From NCBI RefSeq assembly GCF_004766045.1, contig NZ_SPQQ01000003.1:558001-622000 (forward strand): a stretch of 64,000 nt of DNA, given 5' to 3'. This stretch comes from Desulfosporosinus fructosivorans. GTDB lineage: Bacteria; Bacillota; Desulfitobacteriia; Desulfitobacteriales; Desulfitobacteriaceae. This document shows, piece by piece, positions 44,925 through 52,683 of the stretch; positions within the stretch are counted from its first letter, which is position 1; each line of letters begins with the position of its first letter. Both the position numbers and the translations under genes were made by a program. The notes under the pieces are model-generated. The model had not been told where the DNA came from. It made no database searches and was given only the letters and a program-made list of their open reading frames with translations.

Positions 44925-46322
44925 ATGCAAATTACTTTGAATATCCCCGGATGGTTTCTACTGCTGATGTTTACGATACCTTTGTTATTCCTCTTATTTT
45001 TATTAACAAAACGATTTACCAAACCAATCTTGCGTAAGATTATAAAGAAAATCACTGGCACTGCTGCTAAACGACTACTTTCAGACAAATATACCCAGAA
45101 CATTGCAGAGATGTGGCCCTCGTTAAATCGCTTTTCGATCTTAAATTTATTAGAAATGAGTCTGCGTGCTGAAGACGGAAAGGTGCTTACGCGCCCCTTA
45201 GGAACTCCCAAGCATTTTCTGGGTTTTGAAAACCTAATGTTTGCACCTAAGCAGATGACAAGCTTGTCTCTCCAGGAAAGTGTTAAGGTTGACATGCAGG
45301 TAACAATTGGCGTAAATGCCACTAAACCGCTTACCATAAGTATCCCCTTGATGATCAGCGGTATGGCCTACGGTTTAGCACTTAGTGAGGAAGCCAAGCG
45401 GGCCCTGGCTAGAGCCGCAAAGACACTCCAAACAACAATCTCGTCTGGAGAAGGCCCCTTTCTGCCGGAGGAGCGAGCGGACGCAGGAAAGTATGTCTTG
45501 CAAATTTCCCGATGGATATGGGGCGGAAGAAACATCGAACAAATCTCTTCGGCTGATATGTTAGAAGTTCAAATGGGACAAGGCGCCGACATGGGGTCTG
45601 TTCTGGTAGAGGCAGTGGCTTTAAAGGGAAGAGCGCAGGTGCTAGCTGGATTGGCTCCCGGCCAGTCGACTACCTCCTTTCCAGCGCCGCCGGGCATAAA
45701 ATCAACAGAAGATTGGCCTGGTTTCATGAAAAGTCTACGTAAACAAGCAAAAGGGATTCCCATAGCCTTAAAACTGATGGCAACGGGGCACCTAGAAGAC
45801 GATTTAGCTGTAGCCGTCGATCTTGGGTTTGATGCCGTAATTTTGGATGGGGCTCAAGGAGGATCCCATGCAACCACTCCGATCAAACAAGATGATTTTG
45901 GAATACCGAGTTTAAACGCTCTTGTTCGTGCTGAAAGATATTTAAAAAATACTCAGGTGAGTTTAATCGTGGCAGGAGGATATTTTACTCCAGGACAATG
46001 TCTTAAAGCACTGGCCCTAGGGGCAGACGCAGTCTATCTTGCAACAGTCCCTCTTTTTGCTTTAGTGCATGGTCAAATAGACAAGGTGATTCCTTGGGAA
46101 CCACTTACAACACTTTTGTATTACGACTCATCCACGAAAACACAACTAAATATTGATCAAGCTGCTACTAGTGTCGTCAATGTCTTACAATCTATGGTAT
46201 TGGAAATGGAAGAAGCAATGCGTTCTCTCGGGAAGACCTCTTTAAAGGAGCTTAATGCGGATGACCTTGTCGCCTTAGACGCGCTCTCAGCCGAAGTGAC
46301 TGGCGTGGCACGGGTATACTAG
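44925..46322 (+). CDS. FMN-binding glutamate-synthase-like protein, membrane-anchored
   Basis: 465 residues. N-terminal membrane helix (FLLLMFTIPLLFLLFLL), then the FMN/(beta-alpha)8 domain of GltB: SGMAYGLALSEEAKRALA, SSGEGPF, QMGQGADMG, ALKLMATGHLEDDLA and LDGAQGGSHATTP. Lacks the glutaminase part and the 3Fe-4S cysteine set of true glutamate synthase, so it is not a complete GltB; related standalone proteins have unknown substrates. Start ATG after GCGAGGATAAAAC. Divergent from usp. Confidence 0.83.
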   Translation: MQITLNIPGWFLLLMFTIPLLFLLFLLTKRFTKPILRKIIKKITGTAAKRLLSDKYTQNIAEMWPSLNRFSILNLLEMSLRAEDGKVLTRPLGTPKHFLGFENLMFAPKQMTSLSLQESVKVDMQVTIGVNATKPLTISIPLMISGMAYGLALSEEAKRALARAAKTLQTTISSGEGPFLPEERADAGKYVLQISRWIWGGRNIEQISSADMLEVQMGQGADMGSVLVEAVALKGRAQVLAGLAPGQSTTSFPAPPGIKSTEDWPGFMKSLRKQAKGIPIALKLMATGHLEDDLAVAVDLGFDAVILDGAQGGSHATTPIKQDDFGIPSLNALVRAERYLKNTQVSLIVAGGYFTPGQCLKALALGADAVYLATVPLFALVHGQIDKVIPWEPLTTLLYYDSSTKTQLNIDQAATSVVNVLQSMVLEMEEAMRSLGKTSLKELNADDLVALDALSAEVTGVARVY

Positions 46323-46344
46323 CATTTACGTACCTTTTTAGCGC

Positions 46345-46376
46345 ATAAAAAAAATGCACTCACCAATGAGTGCATT
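46345..46376. terminator. terminator between convergent genes
   Basis: AATGCACTCA / TGAGTGCATT around CCAA; the U-run is on the minus strand (eight T), ending the 46385-46993 gene. Confidence 0.82.
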
Positions 46377-46384
46377 GTGATATC

Positions 46385-46993
46385 TTACATGAACACTGTA
46401 TTTTCTTCATTAGCATTTACATCAGCGTAAATAGGTTGTACTTTGTTTTTTTGTGTATTTAAGTTTTTTTGTGTTTTATTTTTCCTATCTGGAAACATTG
46501 ACGGTTCTGAAAAGCTAACCAACGCTTGGGCTGTGGTTACTCCATAGATAATGTTATTAAATAACTCTGCATAGTGTGTTTTTGTAAAGCGTGGCTTTGT
46601 GGCAAATACACTGAACCTTTGGCCAATTCCGTAGATAAATTCCCAGGTTACTGCACCAAAGAACGCTCCCTTTAACAAAATGTTGTCTTTTCCCGTCTTT
46701 TTTAATATTATAGTCAAAGGATAGGCCAGAACAGCTCCAGTAATAAGATGCATTATTTGACCAAGCCAAAAGTTCTTTCGTTGATTAAGTCTAAAAGGAT
46801 TTACAAAAATTGAGCCAGCGATATGTCCATACAGGGCTTCGGTTTTCCCTTTCCTCCAGAACATCAAGTTTGAAGTATCCATGGCTAAGGTTCCTAATAT
46901 GCCAGCAAATATACTGACTGCGACAGAATCCTTCATCTTTAGAACTCTTTGCATTTTACTAATTAATTTCACTACATTATCAAATAGTTCCAT
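46385..46993 (-). CDS. hypothetical membrane protein (YagU/DUF1440-like)
   Basis: 202 residues with four hydrophobic helices between about 20 and 160 (VSIFAGILGTLAMDTSNLMF, then MHLITGAVLAYPLTIIL and others), a TKPRFTKTHYAELFNNIIYG stretch, and a lysine/asparagine-rich cytosolic tail. The helix pattern resembles small YagU-type membrane proteins, with low certainty. ATG 46993 has GGAGGCTAGAAAA upstream; the longer frame to 47017 would include this site. Confidence 0.72.
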   Translation of the reverse strand: MELFDNVVKLISKMQRVLKMKDSVAVSIFAGILGTLAMDTSNLMFWRKGKTEALYGHIAGSIFVNPFRLNQRKNFWLGQIMHLITGAVLAYPLTIILKKTGKDNILLKGAFFGAVTWEFIYGIGQRFSVFATKPRFTKTHYAELFNNIIYGVTTAQALVSFSEPSMFPDRKNKTQKNLNTQKNKVQPIYADVNANEENTVFM

Positions 46994-47077
46994 TTTTCTA
47001 GCCTCCATTTTCTCCAAATTGCACTGTCTTTATTATTTGAAGATTATTTAGGTTATATCCTGATAATATATGGTAAA

Positions 47078-47197
47078 TCAATTGCCGTCTGTAGAAAAGA
47101 GCTGTTGAGCAATTTCACGATTGGTCATTTCATGTTCTTTTACAAGCATTACTTCTTGGCAGTAGTTTTCATATGTTTAATCCATTTCTTCTAGCAT
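47078..47197 (-). pseudogene. remnant of an HTH/transposase-like ORF with an internal stop
   Basis: Reading from ATG 47197: MLEEMD, stop, then TYENYCQEVMLVKEHEMTNR, EIAQQLFSTDGN and a second stop. The EMTNREIAQQL segment resembles the start of an HTH found in IS3-type OrfA proteins or phage regulators. The hairpin 47202-47237 (arms AAACCTCCTA / TAGGAGGTTT) contains its ribosome-binding site. Remainder of the 46994-47288 gap shows nothing else. Confidence 0.42.
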
Positions 47198-47288
47198 AAT
47201 AAAACCTCCTACTGTAGATCTCTACAATAGGAGGTTTATTTCTTTCAATGTCCGTTTTAGGGGTTCTGTTCATAACTTAAAGGGCTGG

Positions 47289-48887
47289 TTATTGGTCATT
47301 TAAGGACAGGATGTTACTTTCTTCTACTCGATTTAATGGTTTAGTGAATAAAGTCACGACAATGAAAACAACAATGCTCGCTGGAAGAGCAAATAATAGC
47401 GGATCCATATAGCTAAAAGAGCCTGTTCCGGCTAGTGAAGCACGACCCAAAACTAATTTCGCCAAGCCAAAGATTGAAGAATCTTTAGTGTAGACAAAGA
47501 GACAAAGAAAAAGGTAAAGAAGAGATCCCACTAACATACTCCAGGTTGCAGCAGTTTTCGTGGCACGTGGCCACCAGAGGGCTCCAGCATACATTGGGAG
47601 AAATGCTGCAGCGCAAAGGCCGAAGAAAATTGAAGTTGCCAAAGCAATAATATTTCCTGGTAAACGATAGGCTACAAACACAGTGACCGCAAAACCTACC
47701 AGCAAACCTACACGGGCTAACAACAAGGTTTTTCTGGGGTCGTCTTTGCTGGTCTTGCCAAAAAGATCATAGCTGAGTGAGGTCGAGATGAAATGAAATT
47801 GACCACTCAGGGTGGACATTGCTGCGGCTAAAAGACCTAACAAGAGGAAGTAATACAGCCAAGATGGAAAAGCCTGAGTTAGAAACATGGGGATCACTAG
47901 GTCAGTATTGGGACCAGCTGTTCCGACAATCGAAGCCGTCATAGCTATTTGCTGGCTTGTTTCGTAAAAGAAAACATTGGAAAGAGCACCAACAGTAAAA
48001 GCCACACCTGTCATGAATAAAATGAAAATCCCGCCAAAAACCATGGCGCGGTTTAGTTCTTTGTTAGATTTAACAGTCATATAACGAACAATAAGTTGTG
48101 GTTGAGCTAAGACCCCAATGCCAACTCCAAGAACTAATGTTGAAATGACAAAGTACCAGTTTTGACTTAAGAAAATGGGCATTGAAGCAAAACCAGTCAT
48201 TCCTTGTTTTAAAAAGGCTGCAGGAACTAAGCTATTCATGGCGGCTAACTTGGCATGTGCTACCGAGACGCCACCTAACTTGATATACGTTAGAATGATT
48301 ATGACGAACATCATCACGAACATGAGGGTTCCTTGGAAGGCATCTGTATAAACAACCCCTCTAAGGCCGCCAAAATAAACATAAGCCAAAACGACGAGAG
48401 AGAGAATCCAGAGAGCCGTCGAATAGTTCATCTTTAAGGATTGCTCTAAGAATCGCGCCCCACCGATCATAACGGCAGCTGCATATAGAGGTAAGACGAT
48501 ACTCATCAATGCGGCTGACCACTTGCGAATGAAGGTTGATTCGTAGTGAGATCCTAAAAGGTGAGGAAAGGTAAAAGCTTTGTATTTCTGCCCTAAAGCA
48601 CGTGTTTTTTTACCAAAGAATACGAAGGCAATAAAAATTCCGACAAAAATATTAGCAAACGTTAACCACAACATACTCATACCATAAAATGCCGCGACTC
48701 CACCAAAACCAACAATCGCTGAGGTCGAGATAAACGTGGCTCCATAAGCCATGCCCATTAAATAAGGATGGATATTTCCTCCTGCCACCATGTAATCTTT
48801 TGAAGATTTAGTGTGCTTATAACCTAAATACCCTAGGAATGCCGTGATTAATAGATAGATTCCTAGGATAATGACAAAAACGCCCAT
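47289..48887 (-). CDS. sodium:solute symporter (SSS family)
   Basis: 532 residues, 13 predicted membrane helices. SSS features include AYGATFISTSAIVGFGGVAA in helix 2 region, RFLEQSLKMNYSTALWILS and a long GVYTDAFQGTLMFVM segment. The subgroup often transports organic acids such as acetate, lactate or proline; substrate unknown. A 34-residue accessory peptide is encoded 44 nt upstream. The operon is driven by the promoter at 49262-49290, the same type as that of livK. ATG 48887 follows AGAAGGGCGGATTA. Confidence 0.92.
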   Translation of the reverse strand: MGVFVIILGIYLLITAFLGYLGYKHTKSSKDYMVAGGNIHPYLMGMAYGATFISTSAIVGFGGVAAFYGMSMLWLTFANIFVGIFIAFVFFGKKTRALGQKYKAFTFPHLLGSHYESTFIRKWSAALMSIVLPLYAAAVMIGGARFLEQSLKMNYSTALWILSLVVLAYVYFGGLRGVVYTDAFQGTLMFVMMFVIIILTYIKLGGVSVAHAKLAAMNSLVPAAFLKQGMTGFASMPIFLSQNWYFVISTLVLGVGIGVLAQPQLIVRYMTVKSNKELNRAMVFGGIFILFMTGVAFTVGALSNVFFYETSQQIAMTASIVGTAGPNTDLVIPMFLTQAFPSWLYYFLLLGLLAAAMSTLSGQFHFISTSLSYDLFGKTSKDDPRKTLLLARVGLLVGFAVTVFVAYRLPGNIIALATSIFFGLCAAAFLPMYAGALWWPRATKTAATWSMLVGSLLYLFLCLFVYTKDSSIFGLAKLVLGRASLAGTGSFSYMDPLLFALPASIVVFIVVTLFTKPLNRVEESNILSLNDQ

Positions 48888-48931
48888 TCATTAATCCGCC
48901 CTTCTAAACATGAAATTCAAATGTAAATTTA

Positions 48932-49036
48932 TCACTCTTTATTCCAGTTGATGACACCATATATCACACAAAGAAGAGCACTGCCGATGGACAAAAGATA
49001 TGCAGCAATGACTCCCGGGTCAGTTAACCCTAGCAT
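48932..49036 (-). CDS. symporter small accessory protein (34 aa)
   Basis: Begins MLGLTDPGVIAAYLLSIGSA and ends VINWNKE. Single membrane helix with the LGLxDP start and the YGxxNWNK end that characterise the tiny proteins encoded just before SSS symporters in Firmicutes. ATG after GGGGTGAATTT. Probably assists or stabilises the symporter; its role is inferred from position only. Confidence 0.88.
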   Translation of the reverse strand: MLGLTDPGVIAAYLLSIGSALLCVIYGVINWNKE

Positions 49037-49261
49037 AAATTCACCCCGTTTCGAAAATTAGAACCTAAATTCAATGGTCAAGAATAACATCAAATTCAAT
49101 AATTGCGTTGTCTACCATACTACAAAACTAACCATTCTTGCCGGACTATTTTACCGTGCTACCATCCTTCCTTTCTTCTTTTATAAATTAGTTTCTTGTA
49201 CGCGTCCCTACTGCTAGCTTGGTGTAACGTATCTTCTCTGACGCTTACAAGGTTATGTTGA

Positions 49262-49290
49262 ATTATAACAGGTGTTATTACAACAGACAA
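49262..49290 (-). promoter_or_regulatory. promoter of the symporter operon, shared type
   Basis: Minus strand TTGTCT, 17 bp, TATAAT, inside a ~65-bp block nearly identical to that at livK (22558-22622). The ~225-nt leader down to 49036 contains CTACCAT-type motifs (49113, 49163) that also occur in the livK leader (22470). Confidence 0.8.
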
Positions 49291-49404
49291 TACTTTTTTT
49301 ATTGTGTATTAAGACACTCCGTTGCCCCAGAATTTTCTGTCAGAGTACTTAGATTAACAAAGATGAAATTTCTCTAGGGTGGTTAAAGTAAGAGGAAATG
49401 ACAA

Positions 49405-49444
49405 AATTTAGCCCCTGAGGAATAAATTCCTCAGGGGCTAAATT
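49405..49444 (-). terminator. terminator of the DUF202 gene
   Basis: TTTAGCCCCTGAGGAAT / ATTCCTCAGGGGCTAAA, perfect arms, followed by AT-rich sequence on the minus strand; it touches the stop codon. Confidence 0.88.
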
Positions 49445-49855
49445 TTAAGTACTTTGTAGCAAATGAAATACTAGGTAAATTCCGACTGCAAGGATTGAAA
49501 GGGTAAGCAACATATTGAGTACTGGGGATGGCAAATACGTATCATCGTCTATTTGTCTCTCGACTTTCTTATACCGGATAAAGGCAAGTGGGCACAATAA
49601 GGCACCTAGACCGACAAGAAAAATTCCTGCGATGGACGAAGATCCATCTGAAGGTTGTAGGGCTTTTCCCATACTTGATTCTCCCAATATGTACGACATT
49701 TGTTTAATGAATAGGGCGAACCTTTCAAGAACAAAACCGAAGGCCATTATCCCGATACTTGTTCTTACCCAGGCAAGGAAGGTACGTTCATTGGCCATGT
49801 GAACACGGCGGTCACCCACTTTTACAGGTTTTTTATATTCCGTTATTTCTGCCAT
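49445..49855 (-). CDS. DUF202 membrane protein (YidH family)
   Basis: 136 residues. The signature HMANERTFLAWVRTSIGIMAFGF near the N-terminus and three membrane helices identify the family. In eukaryotes the domain is the C-terminal part of VTC4/Vtc1-type proteins, but the bacterial role is not known. ATG with AGGAGGTAGTTACTCC upstream. Monocistronic. Confidence 0.9.
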   Translation of the reverse strand: MAEITEYKKPVKVGDRRVHMANERTFLAWVRTSIGIMAFGFVLERFALFIKQMSYILGESSMGKALQPSDGSSSIAGIFLVGLGALLCPLAFIRYKKVERQIDDDTYLPSPVLNMLLTLSILAVGIYLVFHLLQST

Positions 49856-49890
49856 GGAGTAACTACCTCCTCATTTTCATCAGCGATATT

Positions 49891-49924
49891 TTAGAACCCG
49901 GTGCAGTAGCTGTACCGGGCTCTT
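49891..49924. terminator. hairpin between sufB and the DUF202 gene
   Basis: AGAACCCGGT / ACCGGGCTCT arms around an 11-13 nt loop; it ends the sufCB operon on the minus strand (followed by AAAAT). Confidence 0.7.
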
Positions 49925-49953
49925 GGTTGAGGATGTCAAAAATGTATTTAGCT

Positions 49954-50874
49954 TTACTTAAGAAAACCATTGAGGATCGTGTCCTCTGCCTCTTTCTCTG
50001 AGAATCCAAGAGACATTAATTTGATTAGCTGTTCGGATTCGATTCTCCCAATGGCAGCCTCATGTACAAGTTGGGCTTCACTGTGATGAGCAGAAATCTT
50101 CGGGGTTGAGAGGACTACGGCATTATGCATTATAATCGCATCGCATTGGATATGTCCTCTACATTTGTTCTTCCCGTCTAAATCAAAATAGAATTCTTGT
50201 TTGGAATTGTCTTGGGCAACGGATCTTGAAATAATCTGAGCTGAGGAATCGACGCCTAATAATTCGACATTGATGCTAGATTCCGCTTCCTGATCTAAGT
50301 AAGTTAAGAGACGTTCAGTGACTACAAGCTTGGCATTACCCATAAGGCGGATTTCGGTTTCTCTTTTTGTGCGGTCAATTCCTTTGATTTGAATCAATTC
50401 GAGTTCGACAACGGCCCCTGCTTCTGCCTCGATAATTGTCTTAGGATTCAAAACTCGCTGTCCTGTTCCTTCACCTTGGCCATAATGTTTTTCGACATAC
50501 TTAAGTTTGGCACCTTTTCTAACATAAAAGGTGTGGATTCCGTCATGCTGTGATTTTTGGGTTCCACAATTATGGATTCCACAGCCTGCTATTATCTCTA
50601 CGTCAGAGTATTCCCCAATTTCAAAGGTATTATAGACAACATCATTGAGGTTGTCTTCTGTTACGATAACTGGAATATGAACAGTTTCTCCTTGGGTATA
50701 GGGCTTTACAATTACATCAATCCCCGACTTATCTGTTTTAGTGATGATATCGATATTTTCGGTAGTATTTCGTTGTACCCCTTGGCCATTTTTCCTAATA
50801 TTGAAAGCCCCTTGTGGGATGTCATGAAGATCGGCCACTTTCTCTAGCATCAGTTTATCCAATGCATTCAACAT
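49954..50874 (-). CDS. sufB: SufB-like Fe-S scaffold subunit (SmsB type)
   Basis: 306 residues, shorter than SufB of the five-gene system (~470). The SufBD beta-helix core is visible: GAGCGIHN... DGIHTFYVRKGAKLKYVEKHYG and later CDAIIMHNAVVLSTPKISAHHSEAQLVHEAAIGRIE, with the conserved C-terminal LMSLGFSEKEAEDTILNGFL. Only SufC and SufB-like subunits are encoded, the arrangement of the minimal SUF-like (SMS) systems of anaerobes. ATG 50874 follows AAAGGGGTTGGTCAGA and overlaps sufC by 20 nt. Confidence 0.9.
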   Translation of the reverse strand: MLNALDKLMLEKVADLHDIPQGAFNIRKNGQGVQRNTTENIDIITKTDKSGIDVIVKPYTQGETVHIPVIVTEDNLNDVVYNTFEIGEYSDVEIIAGCGIHNCGTQKSQHDGIHTFYVRKGAKLKYVEKHYGQGEGTGQRVLNPKTIIEAEAGAVVELELIQIKGIDRTKRETEIRLMGNAKLVVTERLLTYLDQEAESSINVELLGVDSSAQIISRSVAQDNSKQEFYFDLDGKNKCRGHIQCDAIIMHNAVVLSTPKISAHHSEAQLVHEAAIGRIESEQLIKLMSLGFSEKEAEDTILNGFLK

Positions 50875-51607
50875 TCTGACCAACCCCTTTCTCACATTTG
50901 GTACTACATAAACAAGTATCGCTATTCAAAATTCCAGCAAGAATTACATCTCGTTCAGATTGCGCACTGATTGATCCGTTCGACATAATAATTATTTCAT
51001 CCGCCAGCTCCATGATACGCTCCTGGTGGGAAATGATAATAATCGTAGTGTCATATTGCTCGTGAATAGTTTTAAAGGTTTCCGCAAGTTTTTGAAAGCT
51101 CCATAAATCAATCCCTGCTTCTGGTTCATCGAAAACAGCAACTTTGAGATTACGGGCAAGTACCGTAGCAATCTCGATGCGCTTCATTTCTCCCCCTGAG
51201 AGACTGGAATCCACATCTCGGTCGAGATAATCTTGGGCACATAAACCAACGTTATAAAGTAAATCGCATATATTTACATTTTCAGGATTATGCGAGGCTG
51301 CCATATTGAGAAGGTCTCTAACTTTTATGCCTTTAAAGCGAGGCGGACTCTGGAAAGCATACCCTATACCTAGGCGAGCCCTTTCGGTAATCGTTGAATA
51401 GGTAATGTCTTGACCATTGAGCAAGATTCTACCCGAAGTAGGATTATAGACTCCCATAATGACCTTGGCTAGGGAAGATTTCCCTCCACCATTAGGTCCC
51501 GTGACGACATATATTTTTTTATTATAAAATTTTAGATTTATACTTTTTAGAATCTCAGTACCTTTGTTTCCTTCAATTTCCAGTGATACTCCCTGTATAT
51601 CTAGCAT
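50855..51607 (-). CDS. sufC: SufC-like ATPase (SmsC type)
   Basis: 250 residues. Walker A GPNGGGKSSL, SufC-type FQSPPRFKGIKVRDLL, signature SLSGGEMKRIEIATVLA, Walker B LKVAVFDEPEAGIDLW. Unlike transport ATPases it works with the cytosolic SufB-like scaffold in Fe-S cluster assembly. A C-terminal tail has five cysteines spread over CLCSTKCEKGVGQNVEC. The frame is open to 51658, but ATG 51607 with AAGGAGGAGAATT is the start. Promoter at 51680-51708. Confidence 0.93.
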   Translation of the reverse strand: MLDIQGVSLEIEGNKGTEILKSINLKFYNKKIYVVTGPNGGGKSSLAKVIMGVYNPTSGRILLNGQDITYSTITERARLGIGYAFQSPPRFKGIKVRDLLNMAASHNPENVNICDLLYNVGLCAQDYLDRDVDSSLSGGEMKRIEIATVLARNLKVAVFDEPEAGIDLWSFQKLAETFKTIHEQYDTTIIIISHQERIMELADEIIIMSNGSISAQSERDVILAGILNSDTCLCSTKCEKGVGQNVECIG

Positions 51608-51679
51608 AATTCTCCTCCTTAGTGCTTGTCCATAGATTAGAATACCATAATCCATCAATATATTGAAGTAATTTGCAGA

Positions 51680-51708
51680 TATTTACTGATTTTGTGGCAC
51701 TTTGTCAA
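51680..51708 (-). promoter_or_regulatory. promoter of sufCB
   Basis: Minus strand TTGACA, 17 bp, TAAATA, about 75 nt before the sufC start. No Fur- or IscR-type box was recognised. Confidence 0.6.
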
Positions 51709-51752
51709 TCCCTTTATGCTTTCAAATAATTTTACTACGCTGTAGCCTTAAT

Positions 51753-51783
51753 TTGAAAATTCCATAAATTACCTGAATATAAT
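51753..51783 (+). promoter_or_regulatory. candidate promoter of the repeat-rich RNA
   Basis: Plus strand TTGAAA, 19 bp, TATAAT (the -35 is also readable one base later with 18-bp spacing). It points into the repeat array and away from sufC. Confidence 0.45.
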
Positions 51784-51789
51784 TACTTG

Positions 51790-52271
51790 TAACGGTCAAT
51801 AATACGATCATAAGGGTGCGTAATGGTTGAGTCAAGATTTGTATATGCTCATTACCGGGTGTATATGGGTCGGCCAAAGATTATATGCAGGTGGTAAATC
51901 GCTTGTCTGTAGTCGGAGGGAAGATTTTTTAGTGGTTAGGAAAAGCTTTATGGCGGTCGATTTCGATTGTTTTAAGGTTCCAACTTATCCTAAAGGGTCG
52001 AGCTAAGATTTTACTGGGTGTTGAGTTTTCTTACTCAACCATATGTCGGTAGATATATGCATGTGTAAGAACGTCGGTTATATACAGCCGAAAGGTTGTA
52101 TGTAGCTGTGTAGATATCTTGTAAGGTCGAACGACTCATTAATATGGGTTGTGATTTGCTTGAACATGGTCGAAAGATTGTGTTTGGGTGATAAGGGATC
52201 TATATTGGTGTTAGGTAAGATCATTACGTGCTCTTATATAAAACCCGCTAATATTTGGTTAGCGGGTCTTT
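51790..52271 (+). ncRNA. candidate non-coding RNA with ~42-nt degenerate repeats
   Basis: No coding frame of note. A GGTC(G) core starts at 51794, 51830 (GAGTC), 51868, 51911, 51955, 51996, 52044, 52072, 52125 and 52168, so the spacing averages 42 nt (28-53). Most copies are followed by AAGATT within 10 nt and by a GGGTG/GGTTG core 18-27 nt later. Local hairpins fit the array, such as GTTGAGT / ACTCAAC at 52019-52040. It is bounded by a promoter candidate (51753) and an intrinsic terminator (52243-52271). Alternatives are a decayed minisatellite or a phased protein-binding array. Confidence 0.4.
52243..52271 (+). terminator. intrinsic terminator at the end of the repeat array
   Basis: ACCCGCTAA / TTAGCGGGT around 7 nt, followed by CTTTATT on the plus strand. 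Confidence 0.75.
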
Positions 52272-52336
52272 ATTGCGCCCAAGCATACCCCATTTCAGCC
52301 CCATGCGGCCTCCGAGGTGCAAAATTCGTATTTTAG

Positions 52337-52418
52337 GAAGAGAAAGTAAAATAACTACTACTTTCAATTATATACTTTCTCTTCTCTCATCCAAAGACGG
52401 GCACCTGTCCATCTTTGG
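52337..52418. other. inverted repeats in a gene-free stretch
   Basis: AAGAGAAAGTA / TACTTTCTCTT (52337-52385) and CCAAAGA / TCTTTGG (52391-52418). The region 52272-52543 has no ORF with a ribosome site. The GAAAGTA...TACTTTC element recalls the palindrome at 21031-21048. Confidence 0.5.
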
Positions 52419-52543
52419 ACAGCGCTCTAATCTCGAATGCGTCTGAAGACTGGGCGCTTACCAAAGTGTTCTGTATTCCTGTATACCCTTAACTTTGGTC
52501 TAGAAAATGGTAAGTATTTCGATGAATCATCATGCTTTGGTTG

Positions 52544-52660
52544 TTAAATGAGGGTATGCTTGACGCCCCAGATAAAAATTAAAACAAGCAATACTGCGTA
52601 AATTACCATCTGAAATATGGTCAGAGGAAGACTTTTTCTGTATTTGTAGTAATCTGACAT
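52544..52660 (-). CDS. small single-span membrane protein (38 aa)
   Basis: Begins MSDYYKYRKSLPLTIFQMVI and contains one hydrophobic helix (VIYAVLLVLIFIWGV) with a basic N-terminus, so the N-terminus should be inside. ATG after AAAGGAGGATAAAT at ideal spacing, 23 nt after the cytochrome b stop, so it is very likely co-transcribed. Probable small subunit or stabiliser of the cytochrome complex; family unknown. Confidence 0.75.
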   Translation of the reverse strand: MSDYYKYRKSLPLTIFQMVIYAVLLVLIFIWGVKHTLI

Positions 52661-52683
52661 ATTTATCCTCCTTTGCTTATGTC

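Noticed and set aside
44897..45337. Minus-strand 146-codon frame
   Set aside because: Antisense to the FMN glutamate-synthase-like gene, which has clear motifs.
44925..46322. Complete glutamate synthase (GltB)
   Set aside because: The glutaminase domain and Fe-S cysteines are missing, and an N-terminal membrane helix is present.
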